From positions 77,448,134 through 77,512,133 of the forward strand of contig NC_064435.1 of the NCBI RefSeq assembly GCF_023343835.1: a DNA stretch of 64,000 nt, given 5' to 3'. The translations under genes were made by a program, and so were the position numbers. Under the pieces are notes generated by a model. That model saw nothing but the letters and a program-made list of their open reading frames with translations. It had not been told where the DNA came from and did no database searches. Positions within the stretch are counted from its first letter, which is position 1. The number at the start of each line of letters is the position of its first letter. The stretch comes from Lagopus muta. Its lineage: Eukaryota > Chordata > Aves > Galliformes > Phasianidae. Below are positions 38,107-50,567 of this stretch, one piece after another.

Positions 38107-38699
38107 TTAGAATCATAGAATCTATGTTACTGTAGGCTGCTCAGGGGCCCGCTGAACCTGGCCTTGAATGCTTCCAGGGATAAGGCATCCACAGCCTCTC
38201 TGAGTACCCTGTGACAGTGCCTCACCACCTTCTGAGTAAAAAATTTCTTCCTAACCTAAATCTTCTCTCTGCTAGTTTAAAGCCATTTCTTCTTGTCCTG
38301 TCACTATTAGACCATGTAAAAAGTCAGTCCCCCTCCTGCTTGTAAGTATTCTCCAATTACTGTATTCCCTTCTCCTGAACAAGCCCAACTCCCTCAACCT
38401 TTCTTCACAGTACTCCAGATGGGGCCCAGGAGGGCAGAGAAGAGGAACAGTCCCCCTGCTGGCCACCTCCCTTTTGATGAAGCCCAGGATACTGTTGGCC
38501 TTCCAGGCTGCAGGAGCACACTGCTGGCTCACGTCCAGCACTTTATCCATGAGGATCCCCAGATCCTTCTCCACAGGATTGTTCTCAATGAGTTCTGCTC
38601 CCAGACTGTACACATATCTGGGATTTCTTCAACCCAAGTGCACCACTTGTTAAACCTCATTATGTTCTCATGTGCCCAATTTTCAAGCTCTGCTTTGGT
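38107..38699 (-). mobile_element. CR1 retroposon, about 590 bp of the 3' end
   Basis: The longest CR1 piece in the window. The plus strand opens with TAGAATCATAGAATC (the tail, reversed), then the reversed 3' untranslated region (GCCTTGAATGCTTCCAGGGA, CACAGCCTCTCTGAG, AAAATTTCTTCCTAAC). From 38272 upward it carries the C-terminal end of ORF2. 5'-truncated at about 38699. No target duplication was verified. Confidence 0.93.
38272..38613 (-). pseudogene. Remnant of CR1 ORF2 C-terminus
   Basis: A 113-codon open stretch inside the CR1. Early in it is a Glu-Lys-Asp-Leu-Gly-Ile-Leu-Met-Asp motif, followed by Ser-Gln-Gln-Cys-Ala and Gly-Phe-Ile-Lys-Arg blocks. These are typical of the region after the reverse transcriptase domain of CR1 ORF2. 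It lacks all endonuclease and catalytic RT motifs (the 5' part was never inserted), so it is not a functional gene. That it has stayed open suggests a fairly young insertion or luck. Confidence 0.8.
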
Positions 38700-41600
38700 A
38701 CCCTAGTCTTCAGAGCACTCCAGAAACACTACAGAGGAGCAAGTAGAGATATTAGTCAGACTTTAGATTTGCTATGTTTCCTCCCCAAATGTCATTAATG
38801 ACCATCATAACTCAAAACACATGTATCTGTATTTTTGACGTAGGACAAGAAGGATTGTACTGGACTTTTAAAATTTGCCGTTAGAAGGGGGCATAATCCT
38901 GAGTAGATAAAATTTTTAATGATAAAATACATTATTGAATATGATTATTGTTATGTTTGAAAAGTGAAGGACTGGTTTAGGGATTACAATAGCAATGATA
39001 ATGTTTTAGAACTGCCCCTTTTGCCATCATCTGATGGAATAAAATTTTCTGTTTCTTGGTATATCGTGAAATATAGCAAATTTCTGCTCAGAAAAAAAGG
39101 TTAAACTAAGTGCAAAGGTTGATCAGTGTTCAGGAACTAATTTTCTTGCCTATTTCTTGATGTAATTCTTTGTAGTACCAAGTAAGAGCGAATAATACAT
39201 GTAGAGTCCTCTGAGTGCTTTAGAAAGGTCCAACTTTTATAGCATAGATTTTCATTTCATGGACACAAAACAGTCTACAGACTGGTTTGGGTCAATTTAT
39301 ACTACTTTTGCAAATGGATGCAGTGGGCAAGCAGTCATTATTCTTAATTTAATGGTTTATTGACTTTGAGAAGAATATATAAGTAATATGAACAGCTAAA
39401 AAAGGCATAAAAATGAAAATAAAATATCAAGAAAACTAATTTTAGCTAAAAGACGCTACAGTGTTTGTGAACATTTAGGATCTCTAATGGATCTTTCAAA
39501 AAATGTCTCATTCTTTCTTCTTCTAATCAAAACTTATTTATCTTTAGAGTTGGATGTCTGTAGAGGGTATTTAATATTATGGTTTATAACCAGCAAAAGA
39601 TTTCTTAGTACTGTTTCAAAAAGTTAATGGTGCTGACAGAAGAAAAAAAAAATGAATTAAGGACATAGATGCATGGAGTAAAAAGTCTGAGAGCTGGCTA
39701 TTCAACAGAATTTGTCTGTTTCAGAAGAGACTGGCATGGATCAAAAAGCTATTTAAGTCAACCAGGATGTTTCTAGTGACACAGTGGGAATTAAGACAGG
39801 CTGTGGCAATCCAAGAAAGTAGATATGTATGTTTTGATGTGTGCTGCAGACTCCTACTAAAATATTTAGAAATCTCTACCACTGAAGTAAAACAAAAAAT
39901 CAGTCATGTTTAATGTCACTTTTGCACTGTCATTTGCAAAAGCCTGATTAATTGGTTTTCAGTAATGAGCACTGGAAAGAATCCCTATCTTCTCAAAAAT
40001 TAAGTAGACTGCAATCTTTCTAATGTCCCTGTTTTCTATTGCACTGCTGTTTATACACAACAACATATTTAAGCAGCAGTACTGTAATTGTAGTTCAATT
40101 GTTTCTAAATGGAAGGTATTAAATTTCATCACCTGTGAAGTGCCCAAATGTGGCAGTTATGGTTAGGTTCAGTCATCACGCCCGTGGTGAGCCATGCCAT
40201 AAGTACTGTGCTACTTGACCCTTGTGCTGCATGTGACCAAGACTGGTGCAGTGTTGTCAGGCAGTGGTGTGGAGGCCATGAGGATGCAGGATTGGGAGGC
40301 TGTCCTTGGGGAAAGCTGTCCTCAGGACACTCTGGGCCACTCCTAAACTGTGCCAGAAGTAAGAGTGGGGAAATAATACTGACACAAAGGATTATCTGAG
40401 ACTTTTGTGGAGCAAGCCATTTCAACCATGTGAGTAACTCCTTCAGGCAGATTATGAGGCAACACTACAAAAAAGAGCAGTTTAGTCCGATTCCCATCAC
40501 TATAAAGAAAACAACTGTGCCTATAAGAGAGAATGATTCCATAGTTACAGTTTTACTGGCTGGATGAAGCCAGGAGGTATGTGCTGTGGAGACCAGATTG
40601 GTTCATAGTGTATTCTCAGCTCTTGTGAACTGCTCCCAGGGACACACAGCATTAGGGCAAGGCTCCAGTGGGAACTTCCACTGTCAGGATGCCTCACTGA
40701 CAGATTTTTGTCAAGCACATAATCTGTACTACATTATACATACAGCATCCTTCAAGGCAATGCATACAACTCTGTGTTACATCAACCTTATGTCTATATA
40801 GTCTGTGTGAACAGAATCTTCAGGTTAATTCTTTGCTGTACTCTGCATCTGTGTGAGCAATTATTTTTCCTCTGGTTGCCTAATTGCTCAGTTCTTTCTT
40901 TTGCATTATCCAGCACTGTGAATTTAATTACTCCTGGTCCTGAAGTAATTTCTGATTTATCCTGTTAGCTTTGCTCCAGGGTGGTCCCTCGTGAGCTTAG
41001 AAGTGCAAGGGTTCAAACATCTCAGTAGTGTTGTTTTAATGTAAAGCCATATCAAACAATTCAGTAGCATAGCTGTACTCGACTATAGAACACGGTTGCA
41101 TATTTTAAGGATAATTTTGATTCAAAATTGATTCAACAGTTGCTGTTAAGAGTGAGCTGGTTTTCCTTCCTCTATTTGATTGGGTTCAAAGAATATTTTT
41201 TTAAAGAGCAAAATAAAACATGCAAATCAAGTTGCTACTCAGTATTCATTCCAGGAAAAAATGAGTCAGTGAACCAGATTGAATAGTAAAGGGGCAAGCA
41301 TGTATTGTATGTGTTTGGAGGCTAGAGGTTCATTCCCTCAAGATAATATGAATTCTCTTGCTTTTCAGTGAGTCAACATAGCAATTGTGCGCTGCCCTCA
41401 GGATCTGCAATGGTCTGCTTGCTGAGGCAGAAATAATTCCTTTCATTCATGTTATTCTTAGGAGCACTCTTTGTTATGTTCTCAAAGGGAGTCTTCTCTG
41501 GGCTAAAGTTTTGGTCACTGGGGATAGGACTATGCATCCAGGATGAGTACAATTTTGACGAATACAAGAAATAGCAGCTTGTTCTAAAAATAATAGGATA

Positions 41601-42819
41601 CCTGAAAAGGACTGAGTCTTACATAACGTTCTTCCTCTCCCTTTATTTGGGCCAGAGTGGAGCTTTAAGAATTCTTCAAACCACAAAAGCTAAGGGTATG
41701 AAAGAACAAATATTTTCTATAGAAGTAAGATTCCTAGAGCTGGGCCTACAAAATAGCTAGTGGCCAGTGGCCAGTGGCACAAGTATAAAGAATCTCACAA
41801 CAAAATCATGAAATAGGCTAGTCCTCACTCCCGTGAGTAATGGGGTCGCCATAAGCATAGGTTTGCCAGCCTGATATGGCTCTGCCTGGGATTTCAGGTT
41901 CCAATTCTGACTGTCATTTTGCTGTCCTGTTGTTTGTGATTGCCTAAGCAGCCTGCAAGTCTTTGTTTCATGAAGCATGAAACTCCATTTGTAAGCCTTA
42001 AAGTCCAAAGGGAAAAAGTGAGAGATAACTTAAAATGCTGTGTGTAGTCTAGTGGAAAAAAGCACCTATGCAGCAATTTCTTAATTAAATTATTTTTGAT
42101 TAGACCAGGACTATACAGTGCATGCCATGCACTTTTCTATTAAAACAGCATAACCAGTTTAAAAAGGTTTGAAAGTTAATACCCTCAGTTGGGCATGACT
42201 AAAGGTTTTAGGGTTTTTTGTTGTTGCTGTTGTCGTTGTTTTGAATGCTTGCACAGAATGAAGACTACAGGTTTGAAGATAAAATAATTCATTTTGCTCT
42301 TGAAAACAATTTTTTTTTCTTTCTTAGATTTTCCTCATTTAACTGTTTGAAACTCCATGAAGATGAAAGGAATCTGCCTTGTCATTGTGCTCTGGGGGAT
42401 ATTACAGAACAACAGCAGGAAAATGAAATATGAGGGGTATAAGCTTTTCTCATTTCTCCTACAAACAGGTTTTTTCAAGTTTTAGTTATCCATGAGGATG
42501 ACTTCCTTCCAGGCCTAAGCATATCCAGCTTTAGCCATTTTAATAGTTGCATTCCGCAAGTCATTTATCTATATAACTTATATTTTTTGTTTGCAATTGC
42601 AAATGTGCATGGATCTTTCAAACTAAAGTCCAAAACTGATTTCCATTTAAACAAATTACCATTTGTTCTTTGTTGTTGGCGTGGTTGCCCAGAGTTTTGT
42701 GTTTATCATGGTTTTTAAACAAGGGCTTTGACTGGTACACGAAAGCCTGGAGCGCTGCATGAGTTATTGGTACTCTGCTCTTCAAAATGAGTTTTCAACT
42801 AGATAAAATGAATCAGCTA
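38700..42819. other. Unique non-coding DNA
   Basis: No recognised mobile element. GC is somewhat higher at 40140-40360, with overlapping open frames on both strands (98 codons minus, 83 codons plus). Overlap on opposite strands and lack of homology argue against coding. Several short frames at 41370-42080 are likewise unsupported. Confidence 0.5.
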
Positions 42820-43208
42820 GAGATTTTTAGGTCCGAAAGTAATGCCTCCAATTTTATTACATTGGCCAAAGATATAAGCCCATTGAGGTTGTGGATGCCT
42901 CATCCCTAGAGGTGTTCAAGGCCAGATTGCATGGGGCCCTGGGCAGCCTGGTCTAGTATTAAATAGGGAGGTTGGTGGCCCTGCATGTGGCAGGGAGGTT
43001 GGAGATTCATGATCCTTGAGGTCCCTTCAAACCCTGGCCATTCTTTGATTTTGTGATTCTATGGGTTGAACTTTCCCACCAATATTTTATTACATTTTAT
43101 TGCCATGTCACATATGGCAGCAGAGGGGCAGTCTGACAGAATGGCTTCTGACATGGAACTGTGTATGAAGCAAAAGGTTGTCACTGAATTCCTCTACGGT
43201 GGAAAAAA
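42820..43208 (+). mobile_element. mariner-type transposon, 5' part, split by a CR1
   Basis: The 5' terminal block TCCGAAAGTAATGCCTCCAA and leader run to about 42867. The mariner resumes at about 43063 with GGTTGAACTTTCCCACCAAT and the transposase start at 43114 (Met-Ala-Ala-Glu-Gly-Gln-Ser-Asp-Arg-Met). It stops near 43208 after about 30 codons, with no 3' end. By comparison with the copy at 14695, about 45 bp of mariner sequence at the insertion point is missing. Confidence 0.87.
42868..43062 (+). mobile_element. CR1 3' end inserted in a mariner
   Basis: The blocks GAGGTTGTGGATGCCTC, TTCAAGGCCAGATTGCATGG, CCTTGAGGTCCCTTC and the tail GATTTTGTGATTCTATG are all present. Mariner sequence lies immediately on both sides, so the CR1 landed after the mariner. 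This gives a relative age for the two families at this locus. Confidence 0.92.
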
Positions 43209-46200
43209 ATCATGTAGTGTGTTTTTTATAAAAGCTGACTATTAAAATCTATTTTTATTTCAGATAAAGAAGAAAATGAAAATTGCGCAGTAATATAAGG
43301 GAACAACTTTTAGAAGCATCTGAATTTGTAGATTTCAATTGATCTACTTATAAATATGTCTAACAGTGCATCCAGAAGACCAGTAGAAGAAGTTGTTTTT
43401 AAAATAGCGCACACTCTCTACAGTTGTATCTGCCTATGAAGACATCAAATATAAGGTATCAGAGCGGGATATTTTGTCACTTTCTAAAGGATCTTCTTGT
43501 TAGACTCTGATTTTCACTTCCTGTGTAAGCAGCATGCATCTTTCTTGCACATTGGCTTCTATAGAATCATATTGAAACTGTCTCAGTTGAATATTACCTC
43601 AGAATTTAAGAGAAATCAAATTTTTCTAAGATTTCAGTATTGTTTCAAGAAGAACATGACAAAATTTTGGGTATTAAGGATTTTATTCTGTGTTCAAATG
43701 TAAATGCCATTTATGCCACTGAAAGTTATGGTCAAACCCACCTCACTGGGTTGTTTTTTTTTTGGACATTCGCATTGTTAATAGTCTTTATATACTCAAT
43801 ATGGCAAGAAATAGAAGAAAATATCAGCACATCTACATTTTCTGGTGTTAATTGATCTTTACTGTAAATGTAATTTTATCTCTATAAAAAATATCAAATG
43901 CTTTGCTGAAATCATTTCTGTACAAAATGAAGATGATAAGTTTTTTCAATAAATTCTTATTAATTGGCATTAATAGGAATTGCGTGCCTACAAGGAAAAG
44001 TGAATAAATCCCTAAAATCCCTAAGTAGTAATGACAGCAGAGTTTAACTAATGAATAGTTTAAAATGAAAACTGGAGGGACATTACTGCCACATACAGTG
44101 GTCATTAAATGACTGAGGAGAAGACCTGTGTATTTTCCCTTCTCATATTTAGTAAGGAAGTCAAATAATTAAAATAAATTAAGGCATTTTTTTTCCTTTC
44201 AAACGGAACAGTATTCAAGTAACAGTAGTCTGTTGCCTTTTTTTTTTAAATCAACGAAGTGCATTTTCAATAATTAACAGTAAACTTTGAATATCAGCAG
44301 AAATCTTCTCAGTAGCAAAAGAAAGACTTAAATGGCACAAAAAAGTTCCTTCTGTAGTCTATTCATCAGGAACATTTTTTCCTTCATATAACTGTTGATT
44401 TGCTGATCGAGACTTCAGTAGTACTGTGGGAGACCTCACATCCTTGCTTTTATATTCAATTTTAAAAAATAAATAAAGAATAAAATTAGGAAAGAAATAG
44501 AATTACAAACCCTTTTCTCTCCTTATGACACTGGTCACTAATTTGCTGATTATTAGCATGAAGCACATTCATATATGACGACATTCCCAAGGCCAGATCT
44601 GAATCATATTCCATTTTCGTTCTTTAGTCTGTTTATTGTAAAAATTCTGAGATAATGAGGCAGATGATTTAAAGTACCATGAAGCATGATTTCTACTTTA
44701 TTTTGGTGGCACAGATATGTAAATACATTGTCATGTATAGGTATTTGAAAATAAACACATGCCAAGCAAATCCTGGTAAAGAAAAAAAGAGAGATGTTGA
44801 CCACTGTAGTAAGATAAGAAATAAAGATCTGCCCAAGGTAGTGTACAGGCATAGGGGGACTGAATTTTTCAACAGTGACAACTGTGATCTTAACTGTTGC
44901 TTTAGGACCACTTGCTGCCTCTCAATGGGAAAAACTCTGTGTGCAGTTACTAGTGTTTAACATGGGACAGGCCTTGGAGCTCCTCTGGGAGAAGAAAAGT
45001 GAATGCAAGTTGTCTTCTAGCAGAATTATTATTGTCTTGATAGAGACACAATTAATTATAGTTTAGAAGTACTTTTTTTTTTCTTCCCCCCCCCACTCCT
45101 CACCAGATACTGAGAAGCAATGCAGTTGTTTTTTCTCAGATCTAAATATTCCCCAAACCCATTTTCTAGATTTTAGAAAGGGATTATTCCTTGTGAGCAG
45201 CCATTTCCAACTGAAAGTATTACAGTACCTTCTTCTGTATGTCATTACAGCCTCCTTTGTGGTGAGTGTTTGGTAGCTGGCTAGTACTGTTTATCCTCAA
45301 AAGTTTGAAAACATACAGATAATAATGAATATTTCCTGCACTGATATGTTCTAAGTAAATACTGTTAATCTCAAATGAAGAATGGGAAAACAGCACAGCT
45401 GAGTGAATACCTGGTCAAACTGAAGTTGGTGAGTCATAATTTCACCTACAGAATTTAAGAGGTTTGTTTACATGTGAAGTTTGCACCACCTTATCTGCAT
45501 CAACTTGAATTTGGTAAGGTTAAAAAAGGTACAAGCTCTAGAGTGTATCTAGGTGAATTGGTATAAAAACATTCTACTGAATTACTTTATTCACATTTGA
45601 TAACTGTGTCAGAAGAACTGTTATGGTAATATAGCAGCATCCACTCTGCTATCTGCACTGATCACACTTTTTGGTTAAAAAAAAATATATATTCATATAA
45701 TTTTGTATGTGTGGAAGCAAATATAGACCTGGCACTTAAAAACAAAAAGAACAAAAAAAAAAAACCTAACAAACAACATCATAGCAATGAACACGTTAGC
45801 CAGTTTTCTCACTTTCTCATCTTCGCTTTTCTTTTTTTTTTTTTGCTTGCAATTTAACACTATTTTATAATAATCCCAAGTGTGCTGTCCTTCGCTATCT
45901 GCAGTTCTATACATTTGGAATAAGCAGGTGAGAAGACATCTGGCTGATTTTGTCCCATGTGACTATTTTGCTTGTCACTGTTATATTTGGACTAGAAATA
46001 TGGGCTGGTGTAGTGAAGATGCAACTGGAGGATTCAGCTTCTCCAGTCTTAAATAATCCATGAATAACAGCCATTAACTATCTTCAAGTTGTAAATCACA
46101 GTTCCACTTCCAAATGCAGTATTTTTGGGAATTATAGGTAGCTGTACGTTGTTTGTATAAGTATTACAGCTGAGTTAGAAGAAAGATTAGAGAGGATTGT

Positions 46201-46395
46201 AATGTGTGCTTTGGTTCAGGCTGCAAGGACTAGCCAGAACTGACTAAAATTTAGAGCAGCTCTCTTACTTGCTCACATTAAACTCTGATTAGAAAGGTGA
46301 GGAGTAGCCTGTTGTGTAGATTACTTGCTTTGTGGATATCTTTGTTATCTGCTACGAAGAAGTGGGGTTATATTAATAGTCTATATAATTTGCAG

Positions 46396-46500
46396 GTCAG
46401 TAGGTGCCCTTGTATGCTGAAGGACTCTTCTAAATTTGTCCTGAGGAAACTCAGCTTCCTACCACAATGTGCCTCTGGACTGCTCTTTGTTGAGAACCCA
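46396..46500 (+). other. Candidate internal exon (unproven)
   Basis: A moderate acceptor (ATATAATTTGCAG) is followed by exactly 105 bp (35 codons) open in one frame. The first codons read Val-Ser-Arg-Cys-Pro-Cys-Met-Leu-Lys-Asp and the last Phe-Val-Glu-Asn-Pro. A consensus donor GTAAGTGAAG comes directly after. Both boundaries fall between codons. The same frame is open on both sides (97 codons from Met at 46297). No family recognised. The pyrimidine tract before the acceptor is weak. Confidence 0.15.
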
Positions 46501-48529
46501 GTAAGTGAAGGAAGAAGACAGGCATTTGGGCTACATCTAGACCTTACTCTAGCATGGATTCAGGGCATGCACTCACGTTTCCCCATTTGAGTATAAAACT
46601 AGTGGCCCAGGATCCAGAAAAATGTCAAAACCTTACATCTCAGTTTCAGTTACCACAGAGTTTCAAACAACTTAATGTTGGAGATGAATTCCTTCATAAT
46701 TGGACCGTTTTGCTAGTGAAAATTATACCTACTGCATTCCAGTGCTTCCGATCTCGTTATATGTCAGTGTTGCAATTTTATTAACATAACAGGATGAAAA
46801 AGTACATTTAGGTTCAATTTTCTAATGCAAACAATGGCCTGTTGAAACGTTGTCAAAATATTTGTGGGCATATATTTTTAACTCTGAATACTAACTGAAC
46901 TAACTGAAGAACCATGTCAGATTTCTTCATCTTCATTTGAAAATTTAATTCTACTTGGATTTGGACTGCGACAGAATTTTTTTCCACTGTAATAATAATA
47001 CAGGATATCACAAATGAACACTACTTTTTCTTACTCTTGAGCATTCTCATTAATCATTTAGTTCTCTAGTTGCATGAATATTTAGCAGCTTAGAGTATTT
47101 TAAAGAGACTGACATATCTGAAAACTGCTATAAACTTTAACTGTAATGATGTGCAAAAGGAAGATTGTTCGTGACAAGGAGATGAAGAACATTCATGACA
47201 AGTTCTCCTTCAAGAACAACCACCACTGATAGAACAAATTTCTCTGCCCTTTTCTGGTATTTGACTTACATGTTGCTTTCACTTTTTGTCATAGTAGGGT
47301 GTCAACCAGTTGGCTGCCTCCCAGCTTCTATTAACAGTTTTCTGTACTTCACTAAGTCAGTTCCTTGGCAAAATTTTCTGGATGACTGAATTCTCATCAA
47401 AGATGAGGAAAAAAGATATAAATGTTGTAAGAAAGTGAGTCCCCCTTTAGATTAGAAAAGAAGACGTGTCTTTTGTTTATCAGGATAGCTGACTGTAGTA
47501 AAAGATGCTTCTCAACTACACTGCTTACCAAAGGATCAGCTACTGCCTAAAGCTAGGCTTCAAAGAGATGAACAGAGCAGGAGGAACTCTAGTGAAACAA
47601 GATTGGTTTAACTTTGTCTGTGGGGAACTGCAAAGAGAAAGAAAGCCTTTAACCTCCTGCTTCTGCTGAAATACGCCATGAGTTATTCACATATGATGGA
47701 GCTAGTAGACAGAGAGGAAAACTAAGATTAGCCTATAGCAGCAGCATTTAACATTTCTGCCTTGAAGTCCTGATGAGATGAAAATTAACCCTGTTAATTA
47801 GTTTGCATCCTACTCCCACTTTCATACTATGGGTTTATAGCCCTGATATGCAGTTAGAAAGTATACAGGAAAGGAGTTTATTACAAACGTTTTGTACAAC
47901 AAAATAAAATAATAAGATATGAATTAACAATTCAAATAATTTGTATTATAAACATGAAGAAAATTGGGTTCAACTTCAGTGAAGAAATACAGAGCTTACT
48001 CGGGAAATGGACCAGGCTTTTCTGATATTTATAAGCAGTTCAGCCCCAAATGAAATATTTTTCCACCTTCCAGCTGAAGATAAGATTGCAGCCAGGGCCT
48101 GACCCTAAAGTCCTAGTTTTGTTCGGGTATCATGAGAATACATAAAAATCTCAGCCTGTATTTCAAGGGAAGTTTTTAGCCTTTGTGGAAAAAAAATTAT
48201 CAACATGAACTTGAGGTTCATACAGACAATATAAAACATACACCTGAATATGCAGAAATCCCCAAACTGTCAGAACAAATGGAGAATCCAGGAAGGGTTT
48301 ATATGAGAACAAAAATACTTTATTTATGGCTGCTAGAAGTACCAACAACACACATTTAGATGTTGTTTTTTTTTTTAAGTAAAAGGAATAATTTCCTGTG
48401 TTTTAATAGTATGACTCACATTTTCCTTTTCAATAGTGTAGTTCTTAGGATAATAATGTGAAAATTTTCTTCTCATCCTTTTAAGTTGTAAGTGATGAAT
48501 TAAGTGGACCATTAAGTCTGATTTTTCTT

Positions 48530-48639
48530 TTTCCTTTTCTTTTTTTTTTTCTCCTTCAAAGTCACCACTTTGTTTTCAGGGGACTGTTTTGTGTTCTAAT
48601 TTTTTTTTCTTCTTTTTTTTTTTGTTTTCCTTTCCCCAG
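48530..48639 (+). other. Long pyrimidine tract ending in a splice-acceptor-like CCCCAG
   Basis: About 110 bases, very rich in T and C (TTTTTCTTTTTCCTTTTC and similar runs), end TTTCCTTTCCCCAG. That is a near-ideal 3' splice site for the plus strand. The sequence after it stays open for 25 codons in one frame and 18 in another before stops. It could be the acceptor of a last exon, a non-coding RNA exon, or just a low-complexity tract. Confidence 0.3.
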
Positions 48640-49312
48640 GGTGGTATTCAGTTCAGTCTGCCTTACTCTTTGCCAGTGACATCACCTCCAGCATAAGACT
48701 CACGACACCAATACCTGATTAGATTGCATCGCTATGGTGCCGCTCTGCTCCCGGGAGGCATTTGGATTGTACTGATGCTTGAGAGGAGAGAGGTGTCTCT
48801 AGGGAACTTACTGTTTTTGTTATGAGCAAAAGATTGAGGTGAAGACAGAAATATTGAGAAGAAAAAAAATCTATTAGTCCTTCTGTGGCATCAGAGGAAT
48901 CGTTTGGATAAAAAATTGTGAGGAAGTAGAGAGAAGATGAAATATAAAATGTGGCAACAAACAAAGGCCTACTCCAGATTTACACACAGACCCAATATAA
49001 ACATTATCAGCAGAGATAGGGATGCAATTTTGCACAACTTAAGGAGGAAGGAACACAGGGAAGCCAAAAACAAGCCTGGAGCTGTAGAATGATTCACTTT
49101 CGATTAAGTTTCATCACAAACTTCCTTATGACTTCAGCTTTAGGCTGGGAGGCAGGGAGAACCGTGGGTATCCTCTTGGTGGAATTCTGAACAGTTTCCC
49201 TGTGAAGATGCAACTGTACACTGAATTTTTAGCACAGCTGGAAATTATGAGGTATGACCACAGTGGAACGATTAAAAATCTGCTTTTTGTGCTGTATATC
49301 CCAGCAGATGAC

Positions 49313-49377
49313 AAAATAAAATAAAATAAAATAAAATAAAATAAAATAAAATAAAATAAAATAAAATAAAATAAAAT
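49313..49377. repeat. Pentanucleotide microsatellite (AAAAT)13
   Basis: Thirteen perfect, uninterrupted AAAAT units over 65 bp. The Phe/Ile/Leu/Tyr repeat peptide read on minus across it is an artefact. A pure array of this length is expected to be length-variable between individuals. Confidence 0.98.
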
Positions 49378-50531
49378 GTCTGTAGACTTAGCATACCTAA
49401 ATGAAGCCAAAATCATTGTGTGTTTGGCTTCAGTTTAAATGATATCTGAATATTAAATAATATTAAAATGTTATTTAATATTCAGCTCTTTTGAAAGTCT
49501 GAACTCAAGTATGTCGGAATTAAAATACATAGATACATAGAAACAGATATGCACTTAGAATATATATTTTAACCTCTCATCAGACTAAATATTTCTGTAA
49601 TTATAAAATATAGTTCACAGTTCATTCAGAAACTATATGAAACACACACAAAACCAACCAAACAACAAACAGAACCAGAGAGCAGGACAATAACATGTTA
49701 AAACATTTTACTAATTGTGGATTATTTCCTTTTGCATATTCTATCAACACTAAGAAATCCTATGCCTTAAGTAAATCTGCTGTACTGCAGGACTCTGTAT
49801 TGTCCATGAACACGTTACATTCCAAGACACAAAAATATTGTGATTACAAAAAAAATTATGATAACAGATAGAGATCTTGTCCAAAAATTTTACCCATTCT
49901 AAAATTAGGGGGCTAGACCATTTTAGTTTTCTAAGTTTCAAGGCTGACAATAAGCATATGCAGACTTCACTAGCAAGGAAATCTTGGTTTTTAACCCAAG
50001 AAGCCTAACATCTAAGCAACTGAAGTTGTTGGAATGAAACCGGACTTTATTGTTTCCATTAGGAAAGATGAGATCACAGCCTTTATATTTTTTTTATGGG
50101 GAATAGTTTTTTACTTCAGTGGGTATTCCAGTAATTATGGAGATGATAATAATACATAGATGAATGATGCAATGATGTAACAAATAAGTATCCACCATAA
50201 AGCATAAAAAGAAGCCTAACTGATCTTTTTTTCAAAGTACAACTATACTCTTTTGATTGGAGACGGTAAAGAAGGACCAGCAATTTCTCATTTTTAGGTA
50301 TGACGGGAATAATAAAATACGGGTCTTTTTATGACCTCAAAATTAGTGTTAATTTCAACAATAATTTCTTTGTGATCAATGAATAAAACCAACAAACTTA
50401 CTTTTAAAAAATCATTTACATGAATTAATTTTCATAAGACAGGCTTTTCAAGAAGATCGGAGGTATTTTATAATTACTACATTACGTGAAATTTCTGACA
50501 ATCAGAACTACCTTTCACTATACCTTACCTA

Positions 50532-50533
<2 letters not shown>

Positions 50534-50565
<32 letters not shown>

Positions 50566-50567
50566 AC
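50534..50567. repeat. (AAAAC)n simple repeat
   Basis: About five AAAAC units flanked by short A runs. Low-complexity. Confidence 0.92.

Noticed and set aside
40129..40425. 98-codon minus frame and 83-codon plus frame overlapping
   Set aside because: Opposite-strand overlap in a locally GC-richer patch, no recognised motif and no good splice sites. The hydrophobic start on minus looks like a signal peptide, but nothing else supports a secreted protein.
49126..49416. 96-codon minus frame with Phe-Tyr-Phe-Ile-Leu repeats
   Set aside because: Produced by reading through the (AAAAT)13 microsatellite.
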